A DNA stretch of 64,000 nucleotides from positions 4,526,001 through 4,590,000 of the forward strand of contig JANATG010000002.1 of assembly GCA_029449235.1 (NCBI GenBank), given 5' to 3'. Position 1 is the first letter of the stretch, and each line of letters starts with the position of its first letter. The translations under genes were made by a program, and so were the position numbers. Source of the stretch: Linnemannia schmuckeri. Lineage: Eukaryota > Mortierellomycota > Mortierellomycetes > Mortierellales > Mortierellaceae. Shown here in pieces: positions 22,699 to 34,318 of the stretch. The notes beneath the pieces were generated by a model. The model was not told the DNA's origin. It saw nothing but the letters and a program-made list of their open reading frames with translations, and searched no databases.

Positions 22699-24542
22699 AT
22701 GGGTTTAGAGCTTGCAAAGATGCAACCTTCAACCAACACAACGACAACAAGAACCGCCATGTCAGAAAGTTCAGTCCGGCTTACAGATCTGTCCGACCAG
22801 ATCCTTCTGAGGATATTCTCATTCATCGCCACCTCTACCGAACAAGATTCCATTGGCGATGTCGCATCTTCAGGACAAGATCCTTCGACTCAGGACCACC
22901 CACCCTCCACTTCTGAAACCTCAACAACAGAACCCCATAAACTACCCAAAAAGAAGAGCGCTCAGAAAAAGAAGCATCGTGTCGCAGGGTTGGGCGCAAG
23001 GACGCTATGTCGGCTTTGTTGCTGCAGTCAACGGCTCAACCACCTGGCTTCGGCAGATCAGCTCTGGCAAGGAATGACGTTAGCGCGGTTTCCTGATCGA
23101 CATTGGCCGACGACTGATCAAAAGAACCTCGATATGATCCGTGTGCGGAGGGAGCACCAGTTGAAGCTTTTGGCACCTTCGACAGGACCATCGACGCAGC
23201 AAGGATCTTTAGCGCAGGAGGAAGAAACGAACGACACGATGGACCAGCCACAGGAGCAGGAGAGTGGTGAGCGTGACGAGGAGGGTCAAAACAAGAAGCA
23301 GAAAAGGACAAAGTTTTACTCGCGATTTGAACAACGAGCCCATCGTCGCAAGTTTGCATCACTTGACCCAGAACTCCGATACACACCCCTTGCATGGACA
23401 AACACTTTCTGGACATGGAAGCGTACTTTTTTTGGGAACTGCCGCTTTGTCGAGTCCAAGGACGTCAGCACGCCAAATCGCATTGGTAGGTGATGTTGGA
23501 CTTTTGGCTGCCATTGCTTTGGGACATTTTTACATGCTTTGGCACTAACCCTGTATTACCCTCTCTCCCATTACCGTTTAATACTGTAGACCATTCTGTG
23601 CACAGGAACAACCAAGATGAGGCGCGCGAAGAATGTAGGCGTTGCTGGCGACCAGTTCGGTCATGTATCTGCTCGGCACTGACGGCTCGACTCTACTGCA
23701 ACTGCCGAGTTAGGATCATGATTCTTCAGCACCCAAGGTGTCAAGTGAGCATTGGAACGATTAGGATCCTAAAGACGACATTCAAGTACTGTCAGATTGT
23801 TATTGGCAAAGACTTTAAGGCCGGGCGATCCCTTGGTAAGGCGCCTTGTTGCGTTGTCTACTCTCATTATAGTAATATTGATGATTGAAGCTACCTCTGA
23901 CAGCGATGCTGACGTAACCTTATTGCTGTTTTAGAACTGGACCAGGCGCTGGATGATCCCAACTGCACGCCTTTGCTGCTGTACCCAAGTCATGCGGCTG
24001 TCGACATTCAAACGATGGTATCAGCCGGTCCTTCGATATCGACACCTGCTACGCGATACTTTTGTCAGGACTGCACCCACCCTCACGACCTAACAGCAGT
24101 GGAGCCAGGAACAAGTGCAGAAACGGATATGCAGCAGCAGGACCAAAGCAACAGCAACAACGAGACGCCATCGCCATATCCCTATAAGTTGATCATCGCT
24201 CTGGACGGTAGTTGGTCGCATGCTAAGATCATGTACCGCTGCAACCCACGGCTTCAACAATTGACCCAGATCAAGTTCCCGAACCCGCCACAGTCAATCT
24301 ACCACGAACTCAAGCCTGAACCCAAGGTCACCTATACTTCGACTGCTGAGGCTGTCAGTCAGGCAGTTGCCCTCCTTGGCTGGCCTACGGATTCAGCGAG
24401 CGCGTTCATGACGACGACTTTGACGGATGCACAGTTGCTGCATGAAGATATTATTCGCCCTCTCAGGAAGATGATTGAGATTCAGGATACCATTCAGGAC
24501 CAGCAAAAGGATCAGCAACAACTCGAAAGCAACGCGTCTTAA
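22699..24542 (+). CDS. F-box protein fused to a DTW domain (tRNA acp-transferase family)
   Basis: Three exons (22699-23485, 23590-23835, 23935-24542) encode 546 aa from the first ATG; starts at 22720 or 22759 (MSESSV) are also possible. Residues about 25-135 are an F-box (RLTDLSDQILLRIFSFI) with a low-complexity insert before SQRLNHLASADQLWQGM. A Gln/Glu/Lys-rich linker follows. From about residue 270 comes a DTW domain: the cysteine set ECRRCWRPVRSCIC (C-x2-C-x6-C-x-C), then MILQHPRCQ, GTIRILK, LLLYPS, ALDGSWSHAKIM and a helical end. DTW proteins (bacterial TapT, human DTWD1/2) transfer the 3-amino-3-carboxypropyl group of S-adenosylmethionine to uridine in tRNA. The name-giving DxTW motif is DGSW here, a Thr-to-Ser change. 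An insertion of about 55 residues lies before that motif. Joining an F-box to this enzyme is unusual. Confidence 0.85.
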
Positions 24543-24901
24543 TGAACGATGAAGATCAGCAAGGATAACCCTCAAGGTTATTTCAGCCTTTGCCGCCGAG
24601 GCAGGAAACACGTGCATGGACTCCTCAGGAAGGAGACCTATTTCAGGCGAAGGTGTTAATGCCACAGGATCTCTTTGATCCTATATCCCAATTAAGGAAC
24701 CAATCCAAATATAAATCACAATATCTACGCTGTTATTTTTGCACATGGTCGACGTTACGCCCAAACGACGTTCAATTGCCTTCTCTTTCCAAAATAAAAT
24801 TTCGGCCGTCAAAGAGATTACATTCTCTGCATCGTTTTTTTCCTCTCATTCTTCCATTCAAGAAAACACAAGACCCCATTGCAACACTTTCACAGCCAGC
24901 A
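24543..24901. other. Intergenic spacer before the F-box gene
   Basis: 359 bp with no coding evidence of its own. The open frame that continues upstream of the next ATG (from 24590) has no domain sense. A pyrimidine-rich stretch lies at 24825-24860. Confidence 0.5.
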
Positions 24902-26806
24902 ATGTCATCCGCCATTCGCTTCTTCGACATACCAGAACTGACACATATGGTCGCAGCACATCTCGACAATCGGGACACGCTGATGCTTTCACGGACCATT
25001 CGTCGGCTCCACCAACTGTGCGAGCCTTTGCTTTACACGGACCTTTGCCTCGACTATGATTCCCGAGAGGTCAATCTTTTCGACTCTTACGAAGCCGCAA
25101 TCGCCCTTGCAAGGAACATCCAGCATGTCAGGCACTTGAAGATCTCGGTCATCGATATTGCCATGCTTTTCAACTGTCTGCTCGTCTCTCTGGACGCCAC
25201 CAAGGATTCGACTTCCGATGACCCACAGGACGCTCGACCCAATTGGCTCCCATCTCCAGATCCCACCTTACCTTGCGTTGTGCCAATACCGCTGATGACG
25301 AACCTTGAACGACTCGACGCTCATCTGGGCAATAAATCGTACTATATCGATTCATGTCCGTACTACCTCGACAGCTGCGAAGATCCTCAGTCCACCCTCC
25401 TCCAACTCAGCTGGATCATCAGTCTCAACCCACGTCTGACAGACCTGAAGGTTGTGCGACCCATCATTTCCAACGCCAATGATTTGAGTGCCTTGTCTAC
25501 CTCACTTTCGGGACTGTTGCGCTTGGAGACTTTGGTATTGGATGGCGTTGTTTCTCGCGAGGAAGTTTGGGGTCGGATTGGACGGACAATCTTTGACAAC
25601 TGCAGCAGCTCAAGCACTCGGACTCTTTCTTGCAGCATGGATCAATACTCGGCTACCAGTCGTTTAGTCCAAGAGCACGAGTGGAGCGATATTGAGCAAC
25701 AACAGGAACAGGACGATCTGCAGGCGGCGGCGACGCCAATACCACTTGTCCAAGAAGCATTACAGGACCTCACAATGTGGTCTATCGGTGAAGTCACATC
25801 CGACAAAGAACTCATCTCCACACTCCAGTGCTGCCCCAACATTGAGCGCCTTTCTTTGAGAGGAATACAAGGACAGATCAGTGGTTCTGCTATTGGTCGA
25901 GCGCTTGGGGTTCATTGTCCCAAGCTACGAAAGTTGGCGTTCTCGGATTTCAACTTTTACGGCAACACGAACACACCGGTCCAGATTATGACGGCTGTTC
26001 CACAACAACGGATCGAAGAGTTCAAGTGGTCCAATTCCTTTGAACGTCTGAGTGGGCTCACGACAAACCAGATGTTTCGTCAGCACTCAGAGGTCCTCAG
26101 GAAGTTGGTCTTTGAGAGCTGTTTCCATGTGGCAAGTGATGCCATACGAACGATTCTGACGATGTGCCCTGTCCTCGAGCATTTCCAGATGCAGATCAAT
26201 TCCTTTGATCATGTCCTTGGCGGATTCATCGAGTTGTCAGATGCTACTGCGAGTCCTTGGGTGTGTACGAAACTGAAAGTCCTTGATCTTGCTGTTGCTA
26301 TTCCTGACATGCCGGATTTGGAAACTGGTCAAGACCCTTATTACATGAGGACACCGTCTGTTGATCTGTCAGTTGCCGAGCAGGAATCACTAGCCATGTA
26401 TGATCAATTGTATCGACACATTGGATCCTTGACGAGTTTGACCCACTTGGCGTTGCGAGCGGTATTGGTGGACAGGGACCATCATCTGGGTGTGCACTAC
26501 CAGGATGGAAATAGGTCGTTCCCAGCGATGCTGAGCCTCAAAAACGAGCAAACCGGTAGGCCTGGATATCTGGACCTGTTGCGAGGGTTGACACAACTGC
26601 AAGAGTTGCGCGGATCTGTGAATACGAGCGACAAGGAAACGAAGGTAACGGCGGGATGGGAAGAAGTCAGATGGATGGTGCAGCATTGGCCTGCCCTCAA
26701 GGTTGCGGCGTTCGGTGGTAGTTATGACAGATTGTCAGAGCCATTCAGGTGGCTCCAGAGGGAACTTGATTTGGAGTTGGACACTAAGCTCGTTTTTCGA
26801 TGGTAG
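24902..26806 (+). CDS. F-box/LRR-like protein, intact member of a local family
   Basis: One exon, 634 aa. The ATG at 24902 gives MSSAIRFFDIPELTHMVAAH, the same opening as the relics at 28915 and 18727, so this start is well supported. The F-box region (about 5-45, ending CEPLLYTDLCLDYD) is followed by irregular LRR units such as MTNLERLDAHLG, NPRLTDLKVVRP, CPNIERLSLRGIQG, CPKLRKLAFSDFNF and TKLKVLDLAVAIPD, to the end. Such proteins present substrates to the SCF ubiquitin ligase; the target is unknown. It lies tail to tail with a dead paralogue (27058-28915). An AATAAA is present at 26908-26913. A Gln/Glu-rich loop near residue 265-280 is the only low-complexity part. Confidence 0.9.
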   Translation: MSSAIRFFDIPELTHMVAAHLDNRDTLMLSRTIRRLHQLCEPLLYTDLCLDYDSREVNLFDSYEAAIALARNIQHVRHLKISVIDIAMLFNCLLVSLDATKDSTSDDPQDARPNWLPSPDPTLPCVVPIPLMTNLERLDAHLGNKSYYIDSCPYYLDSCEDPQSTLLQLSWIISLNPRLTDLKVVRPIISNANDLSALSTSLSGLLRLETLVLDGVVSREEVWGRIGRTIFDNCSSSSTRTLSCSMDQYSATSRLVQEHEWSDIEQQQEQDDLQAAATPIPLVQEALQDLTMWSIGEVTSDKELISTLQCCPNIERLSLRGIQGQISGSAIGRALGVHCPKLRKLAFSDFNFYGNTNTPVQIMTAVPQQRIEEFKWSNSFERLSGLTTNQMFRQHSEVLRKLVFESCFHVASDAIRTILTMCPVLEHFQMQINSFDHVLGGFIELSDATASPWVCTKLKVLDLAVAIPDMPDLETGQDPYYMRTPSVDLSVAEQESLAMYDQLYRHIGSLTSLTHLALRAVLVDRDHHLGVHYQDGNRSFPAMLSLKNEQTGRPGYLDLLRGLTQLQELRGSVNTSDKETKVTAGWEEVRWMVQHWPALKVAAFGGSYDRLSEPFRWLQRELDLELDTKLVFRW

Positions 26807-26907
26807 AGCGAGCGTCTGACTTGTTTTGTTGATGAGACGTGTATCCAGCTCGCTGCTATTGTCATTAATTTTTTCCGCGCATTGACGTTTGACAACGGGA
26901 ACTCGAA

Positions 26908-26913
26908 AATAAA
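26908..26913 (+). terminator. Candidate polyadenylation signal
   Basis: AATAAA about 100 nt after the stop codon of the F-box gene at 24902. Confidence 0.4.
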
Positions 26914-27057
26914 TCATGAAATTTCAAAATGATTTTAATGCACATGGACCTTAAGCCGAGTCATGTTGATCGGTGCATGGCTCGTTTTATTTTTTCGCGT
27001 TAGGTCTCCGTTTGAAAAAACAAAGGGCACGCTACCATTCAAAATACGGCCATCAAT

Positions 27058-28915
27058 CTATAACAAAACCAAGCTCTCTCTGGGCCACACAAACGGCTCT
27101 CGCAACTCGCCCTGGTCCTTCGCGAACGCCGCCACCCTCAGCTCAGGCCAATGTCGGGACATCCACCTCGCTTCCTCCCACCCCATCGTTACCTCCGTCT
27201 CCTCGTCGTTCGTATTCACCGACCTGCGGAGCTCTTCAAGTTGTGTCAATCCTCGTAACAGATCCAAGAATCCTGGTCTACCCGTCTGCTCGTCCTGAAG
27301 ATTTAGCATCACAGGGAAAGGCATCTTTTCATCATGGCACCATGAAGGCCGTGCGGAAGCGCCAACAAAAACCGCTCGCACTGCTAAATGGGTCACACTT
27401 GTCAAACACCCAATCTGCCGATACAATTTCTCAAACTTGCCCAGTCGCCCCATCTCTGCATCGCTCAACTCCACAATCGGCTCTCGTTTGTAGTAAGCTA
27501 CTTGACCGGGCTCGAGAAAGGACAACTCAGGAACAGTGATAGTTAGGTTAAGGACTTTCAGCTTGGTGCAGATCCACGGATCGGCAATGGCATCTGGCAA
27601 TTTGATAAATCCATTAACGATGCGTTCATGCATACAAATCTGCATCTTGGAGTGCTCAAGCGCTGGACATTCTGTGAGGATCACCTTGATCGTCCCACTA
27701 TACACATAGGTACACCGCTCAAGGACAATCTTTTGAAGAACTTCCGAATGGGGCTGGAACAGCCGTTGTGCCCTGGCCAGAGTCAAAGCTTGAGGACGCA
27801 GTCAACTTGAACTCTTTAAGCCGCTGAGCCGGTAGAGACGTCATCACCCAGAATGGTATCAGATGGCGGTTGTTGCAGCGGTAGTTCCACTCTATGAATG
27901 ACAGACTGGATAAACTTGGACAATGGTTTACAATATACTGATTAATCGTGAAATGGTCGGATTGGTCCTGAGTACCGGGTAGGGATAGTCATTTGAGGTT
28001 GGGGCAGCGCTTCAAGATGACGACGAGGCCCTCTTCGGAGGCGTTGTTGCCGACGGGCCACATCGCCAGATCCTGCAGCCCTTCTCGAATAACTGGAGAT
28101 TCCTGCTCTAAATCTTTGAGTTCTTGCTTGGCGTCGCTCCAATCCTCAGCATCTCTACTAGAATGTTTTATATAAAATGGGCAATTCATCTTGATGTGAA
28201 GAACTGGGAGGGACGATCTACAGCTTGTGATAAGAGTTCGTCTGATGCACGCCCACTCGTCTTTACCGGCGACAACCTCATCCAGATTTAGCGTCTCCAA
28301 GCACGGCAAGACAAACAGGGATTCTGCCAGGATTCGAAGGTCATTGACACTGGAGATCGGAATTCACTCAGCCTTGAAGTACGTCAGACGCGGACTGAGA
28401 TCGAGGAGCCGGCAGTATTGGAGGAGGATGGTCTTGGGATTGTTGCTGGTTTCAAGATAGTAGAAGCATGTGGAGATGTATGATTCGAGTACTAGTGCTA
28501 CCTCGAGTCGTTCCAGGTTGGTCATTGGTGGCACTGGTATGACATGTGAGGAGGAGGCGGTGGAGCGAAGAGACGGAGGCAAGTCAGGTCGAAGATTCTG
28601 CTTCTCGTCGGTGACCGAATCCAAATGGGCGAGCATGCAGTTGGTGAGTAGAGCGTGGTTGATAACGGAGACCCTCAAGTTCCTGACAAAGTGAGTATTC
28701 CGGGCCAGTGCGATTGTAGTATAGATAGAGTCGAAAAGATTGACACGGTGGGGGTTGTGATCAAGGCGCACATCCATGTATAATAACGGCTCACAAAGTT
28801 CTAAAAGGCGATGGTTGGTCTGTGCAAGTGCTGAGGTGTCGTGTTTGTTGAGGAGCGCTGTAACCAAGTTAGTCAGCTCTGCGATGTTGAAGAATCGAAC
28901 CTCGGCAGACGACAT
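27058..28915 (-). pseudogene. Inactivated F-box/LRR paralogue
   Basis: The ATG at 28915 (MSSAEVRFFNIAELTNLV) opens a copy of the F-box gene at 24902 that can be followed to a stop at 27058, with at least three lesions. A TGA at 28364-28366 (after LTYFKAE) and a second TGA at 27989-27991 (after RCPNLK) lie in the original frame, and translation sense resumes after each. Near 27785-27800 the frame shifts: upstream sense ends around RLKEFKLTASSSFD and continues in another frame as RLFQPHSEVLQKIVLERC. Both TGA codons sit where the intact paralogue has Arg (VVRPIIS and IERLSL). The rest is still well conserved, for example NEQTGRPG against DEQTGRPG, so inactivation seems fairly recent. It could alternatively be a sequencing artefact, though three independent errors are unlikely. 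Confidence 0.85.
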
Positions 28916-30636
28916 TCGTGATGCTGATAGTGATGGGGAAGACTTTTTGGTTTTTGCGAATGAATGAACAAACATTATCTCATGTGGCACTGAACATGCT
29001 TATTTTATTTCACTCCTTTCTTTTTTGTCGGTGGCACAGGAAAGGAATGCGAATCGACTACGTATGTATCCTTGGCACCATAGGCATGCATGCCATTTCT
29101 TATTATTATTATTTTTTGCCAAGCTCACTGCCATAACCTTTCCATGGAATCGAACGACAGCCTTGCTCTGCGTTGCTCCTACTACTGACCAAATGTGACG
29201 TGTTACAAATAGGGTTTTGTTCTTGATTCGGTTTTTGATCGGTCAAAAACCCTTTTATTGCTGTTGACTTGACGCGCCCGTACCTGATTTTAGTTTCTAC
29301 TGACAGGATCAGCAGAACAATACAAAAATCTGAACATGACGCACAAACAAACCGCATAAGCCAAACCTTTTTGGCATGTTTGTCATTACTCCTTTTTTTT
29401 TTTTTTTTTTTTTTTTTTTCAACTGCGTACCAACGAACTGGTGGGAATAATGATGAACTACAACATGTCCCAACGACACCCCAACAACCAGCCAAGAGCC
29501 GTATACAAGCACGACTCTTATCCATTTTTATCCACCACCACCTTACACTCCCAAGGCTTCTTTCAAACCTCTTACACTATCCATCCAATATCCTCCATCA
29601 CTCCACCTTCGCCGATAATCGGCGGGAGTGATGTTATCTGATCTCCATCCTATCCCACCACTTCATTAACCCGTCGCGTCTCTTATGCTATTCCACGCAT
29701 CTCATCCTCTCAAGCCGGTTATGTGTGACCAAAGTCCAGATCGCCTGGTCTCAAAAGTGTCCCCTCCATTCTGGGACCTGACAGTGTAAGATCCCTTATC
29801 CATCATTCTTATCGTTTTTGGTTATCCGCGGTCGAGTCGAACTCCCGCTTCCGCCGCCTCTTCCACCTGCCCCTTCAAGTCTGTCCGCAAATTTATTGTC
29901 CGCAGAAGGTCAGTGTCCGGAAGGAAACAGCGACAAGGTACATGTCGTTCTGTTATCCGAAGGATTCGTGGATGTTCACCTGACCCATTCACGAGCATGA
30001 GTATGGCTTCCATTGATATCAAAGAGGCGGAATCGTAGTAGTTCTCCGGTGTAGAGGAAAATGAGGGGCTAGGAAGGGATGATGAGTGAGGTAATTGTGC
30101 ATGCTATCCAATTACAAGAAAAAAAATATAATATTCATGATCGTCCTCCTCGTGGAGCGCCCAGCAGATCAGTCGCCCTTTCTATTATTATTATTATTAT
30201 TATTATTATTTTCCCTAGTGTGCACTTTTTTTTTTCAATATTGGTTTTGCATACATATTTATTTTTTTGCGTGTACTTACGAGGATTGATTTGAACGAAC
30301 GTGTTGCAAGCCTTTTGATGTCAAAGAGAAGTACCTCTCACTTCTCGCACCCTTTTTTTTTTTTGTTTTATTTTCTTGTTTGCTGCTGGTCTCCACTTCA
30401 CTTCGCTATCTTCGCTCATCCCGCCAATACGAGAAAAAAAAAAGATAGAAACACCCTTCACCAATAGTTAAAGTGCCAGCAGCAGTCTCTTCTTTTTAAA
30501 TAAATTTATTTTGCGAAAAGAACAAAAAAGAGACACTCCTTACGAAGCACCTCCTTTATCCTTCTCATATGTACAGATAAGAAATAAATACTTTCCTCTC
30601 AAACTACACAACAACAAATCAAACGATTAGCAAGCT
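28916..30636. other. 1.7-kb gene-free region
   Basis: This contains the promoter side of the dead F-box paralogue and the 3' flank of the aquaporin. It has a T run at 29393-29419, a hairpin-forming sequence at 29597-29632, ATT repeats at 30185-30210 and T-rich DNA to 30380. Open frames are short and without domain sense. No RNA gene was recognised. Confidence 0.5.
29597..29632. repeat. Imperfect inverted repeat (hairpin)
   Basis: An outer arm ATCACTCC pairs with GGAGTGAT. An inner CGCCGAT-A-ATCGGCG pairs perfectly around one base, with a 5-nt bulge (ACCTT) on one side. It could fold in RNA or be a binding site for a dimeric protein. No coding context is visible. Confidence 0.6.
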
Positions 30637-32859
30637 TTAGTTGTTGAGGGGGGAGGGGCCAGAGGCATAGACCAAAAGGTCATAGGTGAAAGCACCTCCA
30701 ATGGCGCCCAAGAAGGGGGCAACAATAGGGACCCAGAAGTACCAGCCCTGACGAGAGAAGGCCTCAAGGCCCCAACCGAACAAAGCAGTGAAGAAGCGAG
30801 GAGCCAAATCACGAGCAGGGTTCAAGGCGAAACCGGTCTGGTAACCGAACGAGGTTCCAATGGCAGTCAAGGCCAATCCAATAACAAGGGGCTGGGTGTT
30901 ACCGGCGGGGGTGTTGCCCTTGTCAGAAGTGGACAAGATGACGAGGAGGAGGAGGGCGGTGCCGAGGAACTCAGCGACAAAGGCAGCAGTGGTGGAGACG
31001 GCATCGGACTGACGACCAGTGATGAAGATGCCGATGGTGGCCTCGGCGGCAGTATCCTTGATGGCAGAGTAGTTGGTGACGTAAACGACGAGGGCACCAG
31101 CGAAAGCTCCGGCGAACTGGGCAATAGAGTAGACGATGAAGTCGGCCCAGGAGAGGCCGCGGAAGATGACCATTGCCAATGAGACGGCGGGGTTCAAGTG
31201 AGCTCCCTATTGTACATTCGTAGAAAATGATTGGAGTTATAGGAAGGAGCAGTAGAAGAGGGTACAAAGAAAGAAAAACGTTGGGTCAGTTGTCATGTTA
31301 GAAAGAAGGAACAAGGAATAAGGAAAAGAAGCGCGTTGATGTCATATTCGTTCCCCTTTTTCTCCCTCTTTCTCGAACAAACCCCCTGAGAGAATTCATT
31401 CAAGAAAAGAATACAACTACGTTGTCCCTTTCTTCGCACCGCACTGTTATGTTGCATCAGATGTGGTTTGTTATCGAGAGTGAAGCGCGAATAACTTCAT
31501 CTCGTTACGACTGTCTGGTCCCTTAACTATGTCGTATATCCTAGATACAATCCTCGATGGTGTGCTGTTGTCTGTGCTTTCCATCTTGCTTTTCTTTTCC
31601 TTCGCTTTTTCGCGTTGTTCTTGTGCGTTTCCTTTGGTTTCGCCTCTTTCCTTCGTTTGACCTGTTGCATGCATGTCGTCGTGTCGTGTCGTCGTCGTGT
31701 TGTTATTTTTTGTTGCTTCTCGCATCGTGCATAACAAGGGGGGTGTATTGCATAAAATAAACCCTCATGAAATCTCAAACAGCGTGAGAGTTCGGTAGAC
31801 AAAAAGCGAGGGGAAGGGGAGTCGAGATGAGAAAAAAAAAAGAAAAAAAAAGGCAAAATGTATCTCTCACTCCTCCAGCTATGTCATCTCATCTCATTTT
31901 GTCTCTCCTCCACCCGCGCATGAACAATCAAGTTGGTTTGCTAGTGTCTAGTTCAGTAGTTGTATGTCGCTTTTTTTTTGTCGCTGTAAAGTGATATATC
32001 CATGGTATCACGGTGTATGTACAAGCTGTACTCTGTTTCGTCTTGTTTTTTGCTTGTTTGTTCGTCCCTCCTCCACTCCGCACCTCTCACTCTCCGCGCG
32101 GAAAGAAAAAATAATAAAAAAAGAATCTGAACACGAACACGAAAAAAGGGTCCGTTTCCTCCCCAACCACACACACCAAACAAAAAAAAAATAAAAAATA
32201 AAACTTACAGAGACACCGCCAGCAACGTAGATACCGAAGGTCAGACCAAGACCCCATCCCAAGGACATGGTGAACCACGAGTTGTTATGGGAGAAGACCA
32301 ACTGGGCAATGGCGCCCGAACCGAAGGCGACCAGGATGGCAGTTCCCAAGAACTCGGCGAATCCCTTTCTGAACTATTTGGTTTGAATGCATTGGTAGAG
32401 GAGAGGAGAGGAATGTGGGATGAAACAGGGTAGAAGAATGGATGGAGAGAGAGGGTGAAGAGGAGGGAAGCACGTTAACAAAATTGAACACAAGTGGTGT
32501 GAATTGGATTGAACCTTGTCTGTGTCTTGCGTTCCCATTTCTCCGTCCTGATGTCGGTATTTTGGTGTGCATTGATGGTTTGGTGCCTGTTCTTGTCGGA
32601 TTGAAAGTTGGTGTCTTTTTTGTTCTGCTTGCATGCTTAGGATTCTCGAAATCCTGAACCAACGGAGGACGGGATGGGGGACGTAGACTCAGACTTAGAC
32701 CCAGGCGCAGACGATAACAAAAATCCTCAAACAAGGATGATGGGTTACCTTGTGGCGGATGCCAGCCCACTTGCTGTGGGCCTCGTAGTGGGCATGGGCA
32801 ACGCCGCGCTCGACACGCTCGATGAGAGGGTCGGTCTCGTGGGAGTGGTGGTGGGACAT
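30637..32859 (-). CDS. Aquaglyceroporin (MIP family channel)
   Basis: Three exons (32859-32749, 32373-32209, 31206-30637) encode 281 aa, all junctions in phase 0. A His-rich cytosolic N-terminus (MSHHHSHETD) precedes six hydrophobic helices starting at GFAEFLGTAILVAFGSG. The two pore motifs are GAHLNPAVS (about residue 97) and ALNPARD (about residue 221). The Asp after the second NPA-Arg is typical of glycerol-conducting members, so water plus glycerol or other small solutes are the likely cargo, across the plasma membrane or another membrane. Length matches the family (about 250-300). Intron 2 is 1002 nt, long for this window, and intron 1 is 375 nt. A purine-rich stretch on the plus strand (32880-32960, with an A run) lies just upstream of the start. 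Confidence 0.95.
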
Positions 32860-34318
32860 TGTTGTTGTTTTGTGGTGGTGAAGGAGAGGGAGAAGGGTGA
32901 AGACGAAAAAGAAAAAAAAAAAGGAAAAGGAAAAAAAAAAAAAAAAAAAAAAAAAGAGAGCAGAAAAAAGAGACTCTCGTTCTATTTGTACCTGCGGCGG
33001 GCCACCAACAAAGCCAGGGTGGGAGGGAATGAGTGCAGTGAGCAAAAAAAAATCGTTCAAACGTACTTTGGTACCGTATGTGAAGAGGGAGGGAAGGAGT
33101 CATGGTAATGGCATGACGATGATACACACTCCTTTCTTCTTGTATCTGACTGGCTGAGCAAAGTAAATTTATTTTTTCCTTAGAAAAACATATTAACGCC
33201 CCTGTATGAGCGCATGAGATGGCGGGAGTAAGCTATGGCACTGGCGGTGGCGGAAAGATGAGAGAGAAAGAGGTCCAGACTGGCCTAACCTTCTCTCCCT
33301 TCTCGCAATTGAACTCAAGAGAGATAGAAAGTGAGCAATTGAGGTCATCCATCCCCTCCCATTATCACATCACAATCCCAATACCGTCAGCCAGTACAGC
33401 CGGGCTTTGTATTATTTTGTCGCACTGAAGAAAAATGAGAGCACCACAAATAAAAAAAAAAAAAAATCGCACATCTCCTCTTCCCATCTGGGAGAAGCGA
33501 GAGGGTTTTCTCGCTTTTGCTTTTTGTTGTTGTTTGTTGCATGCTCTCAATCCTATTGCGTTCGGGCTTAGCTTACGCAAACGGCATCTGTCCATCGAAC
33601 GCAGGGAAAGAGTGAAGGGAACGAGAAAAATAAACGTTCCGCGGGAGATGGAGCTGGTATGTTTGTTTCTTCTCATTCTTTCATTTTCTCGCATGTCTAT
33701 GAATGTGCGCGTGCGTGCGTGAGGGAGAAGCAGCTTCGTCGTGGATGGTGTACAAAAAGAGTGATAACAGGCGAGAGAAGAAAACGAAAGACGTCAAAAG
33801 GGCAAAGAGAGAGATGCATAATAAATACCATAGAGCGACCAAAAAGCAAATACAAAAAGCAAAAGGCAAAATAATAAAAAGGGAAACACGAAACAACACA
33901 CACCAAGCAATGTATTTCATACAATTGGCACACACCACATTTTCTCTCACTACTCATGCATCGATTACGCCACTGCTCTCACACCATCTTTCTTTCTTTT
34001 TTACCTTTTGGTGCAATGGAGTGGCGATGCTGAGGGAGGAGGAGAGGAAGGAGATTTGTTTGTTTATGGCATCAAAGGGAAAAGATGGCTCATTGTCTAC
34101 TCGTTCATAATTTCTCAGGGCACCATTCCTTCGATCACCTCCTCCCCATTGCCCACAGCACACCACCCATCATAGCAGCATGCAATAAATAAAAAAGTGT
34201 ATTTTGGGTTTTTCTATGCGTTGAAAAGGAATTGGGTCTACGAACACGCTACTCCTTAGTTACAAAGAGGCAGCACGGTGGGTATAGATAATAATTGAAA
34301 GCAAACAAAGAAAGGCGC
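32860..34318. other. 1.46-kb intergenic region
   Basis: This lies between the aquaglyceroporin promoter and the 3' end of the acyl-CoA synthetase, both on the minus strand. It contains A runs at 32930-32955 and A/T-rich DNA throughout. The open frames are short and compositionally biased. Nothing recognisable was found. Confidence 0.5.

Noticed and set aside
29130..29200. Possible tRNA (GTTCGATTC on the minus strand)
   Set aside because: The T-stem does not pair and no acceptor, D or anticodon arms fit.
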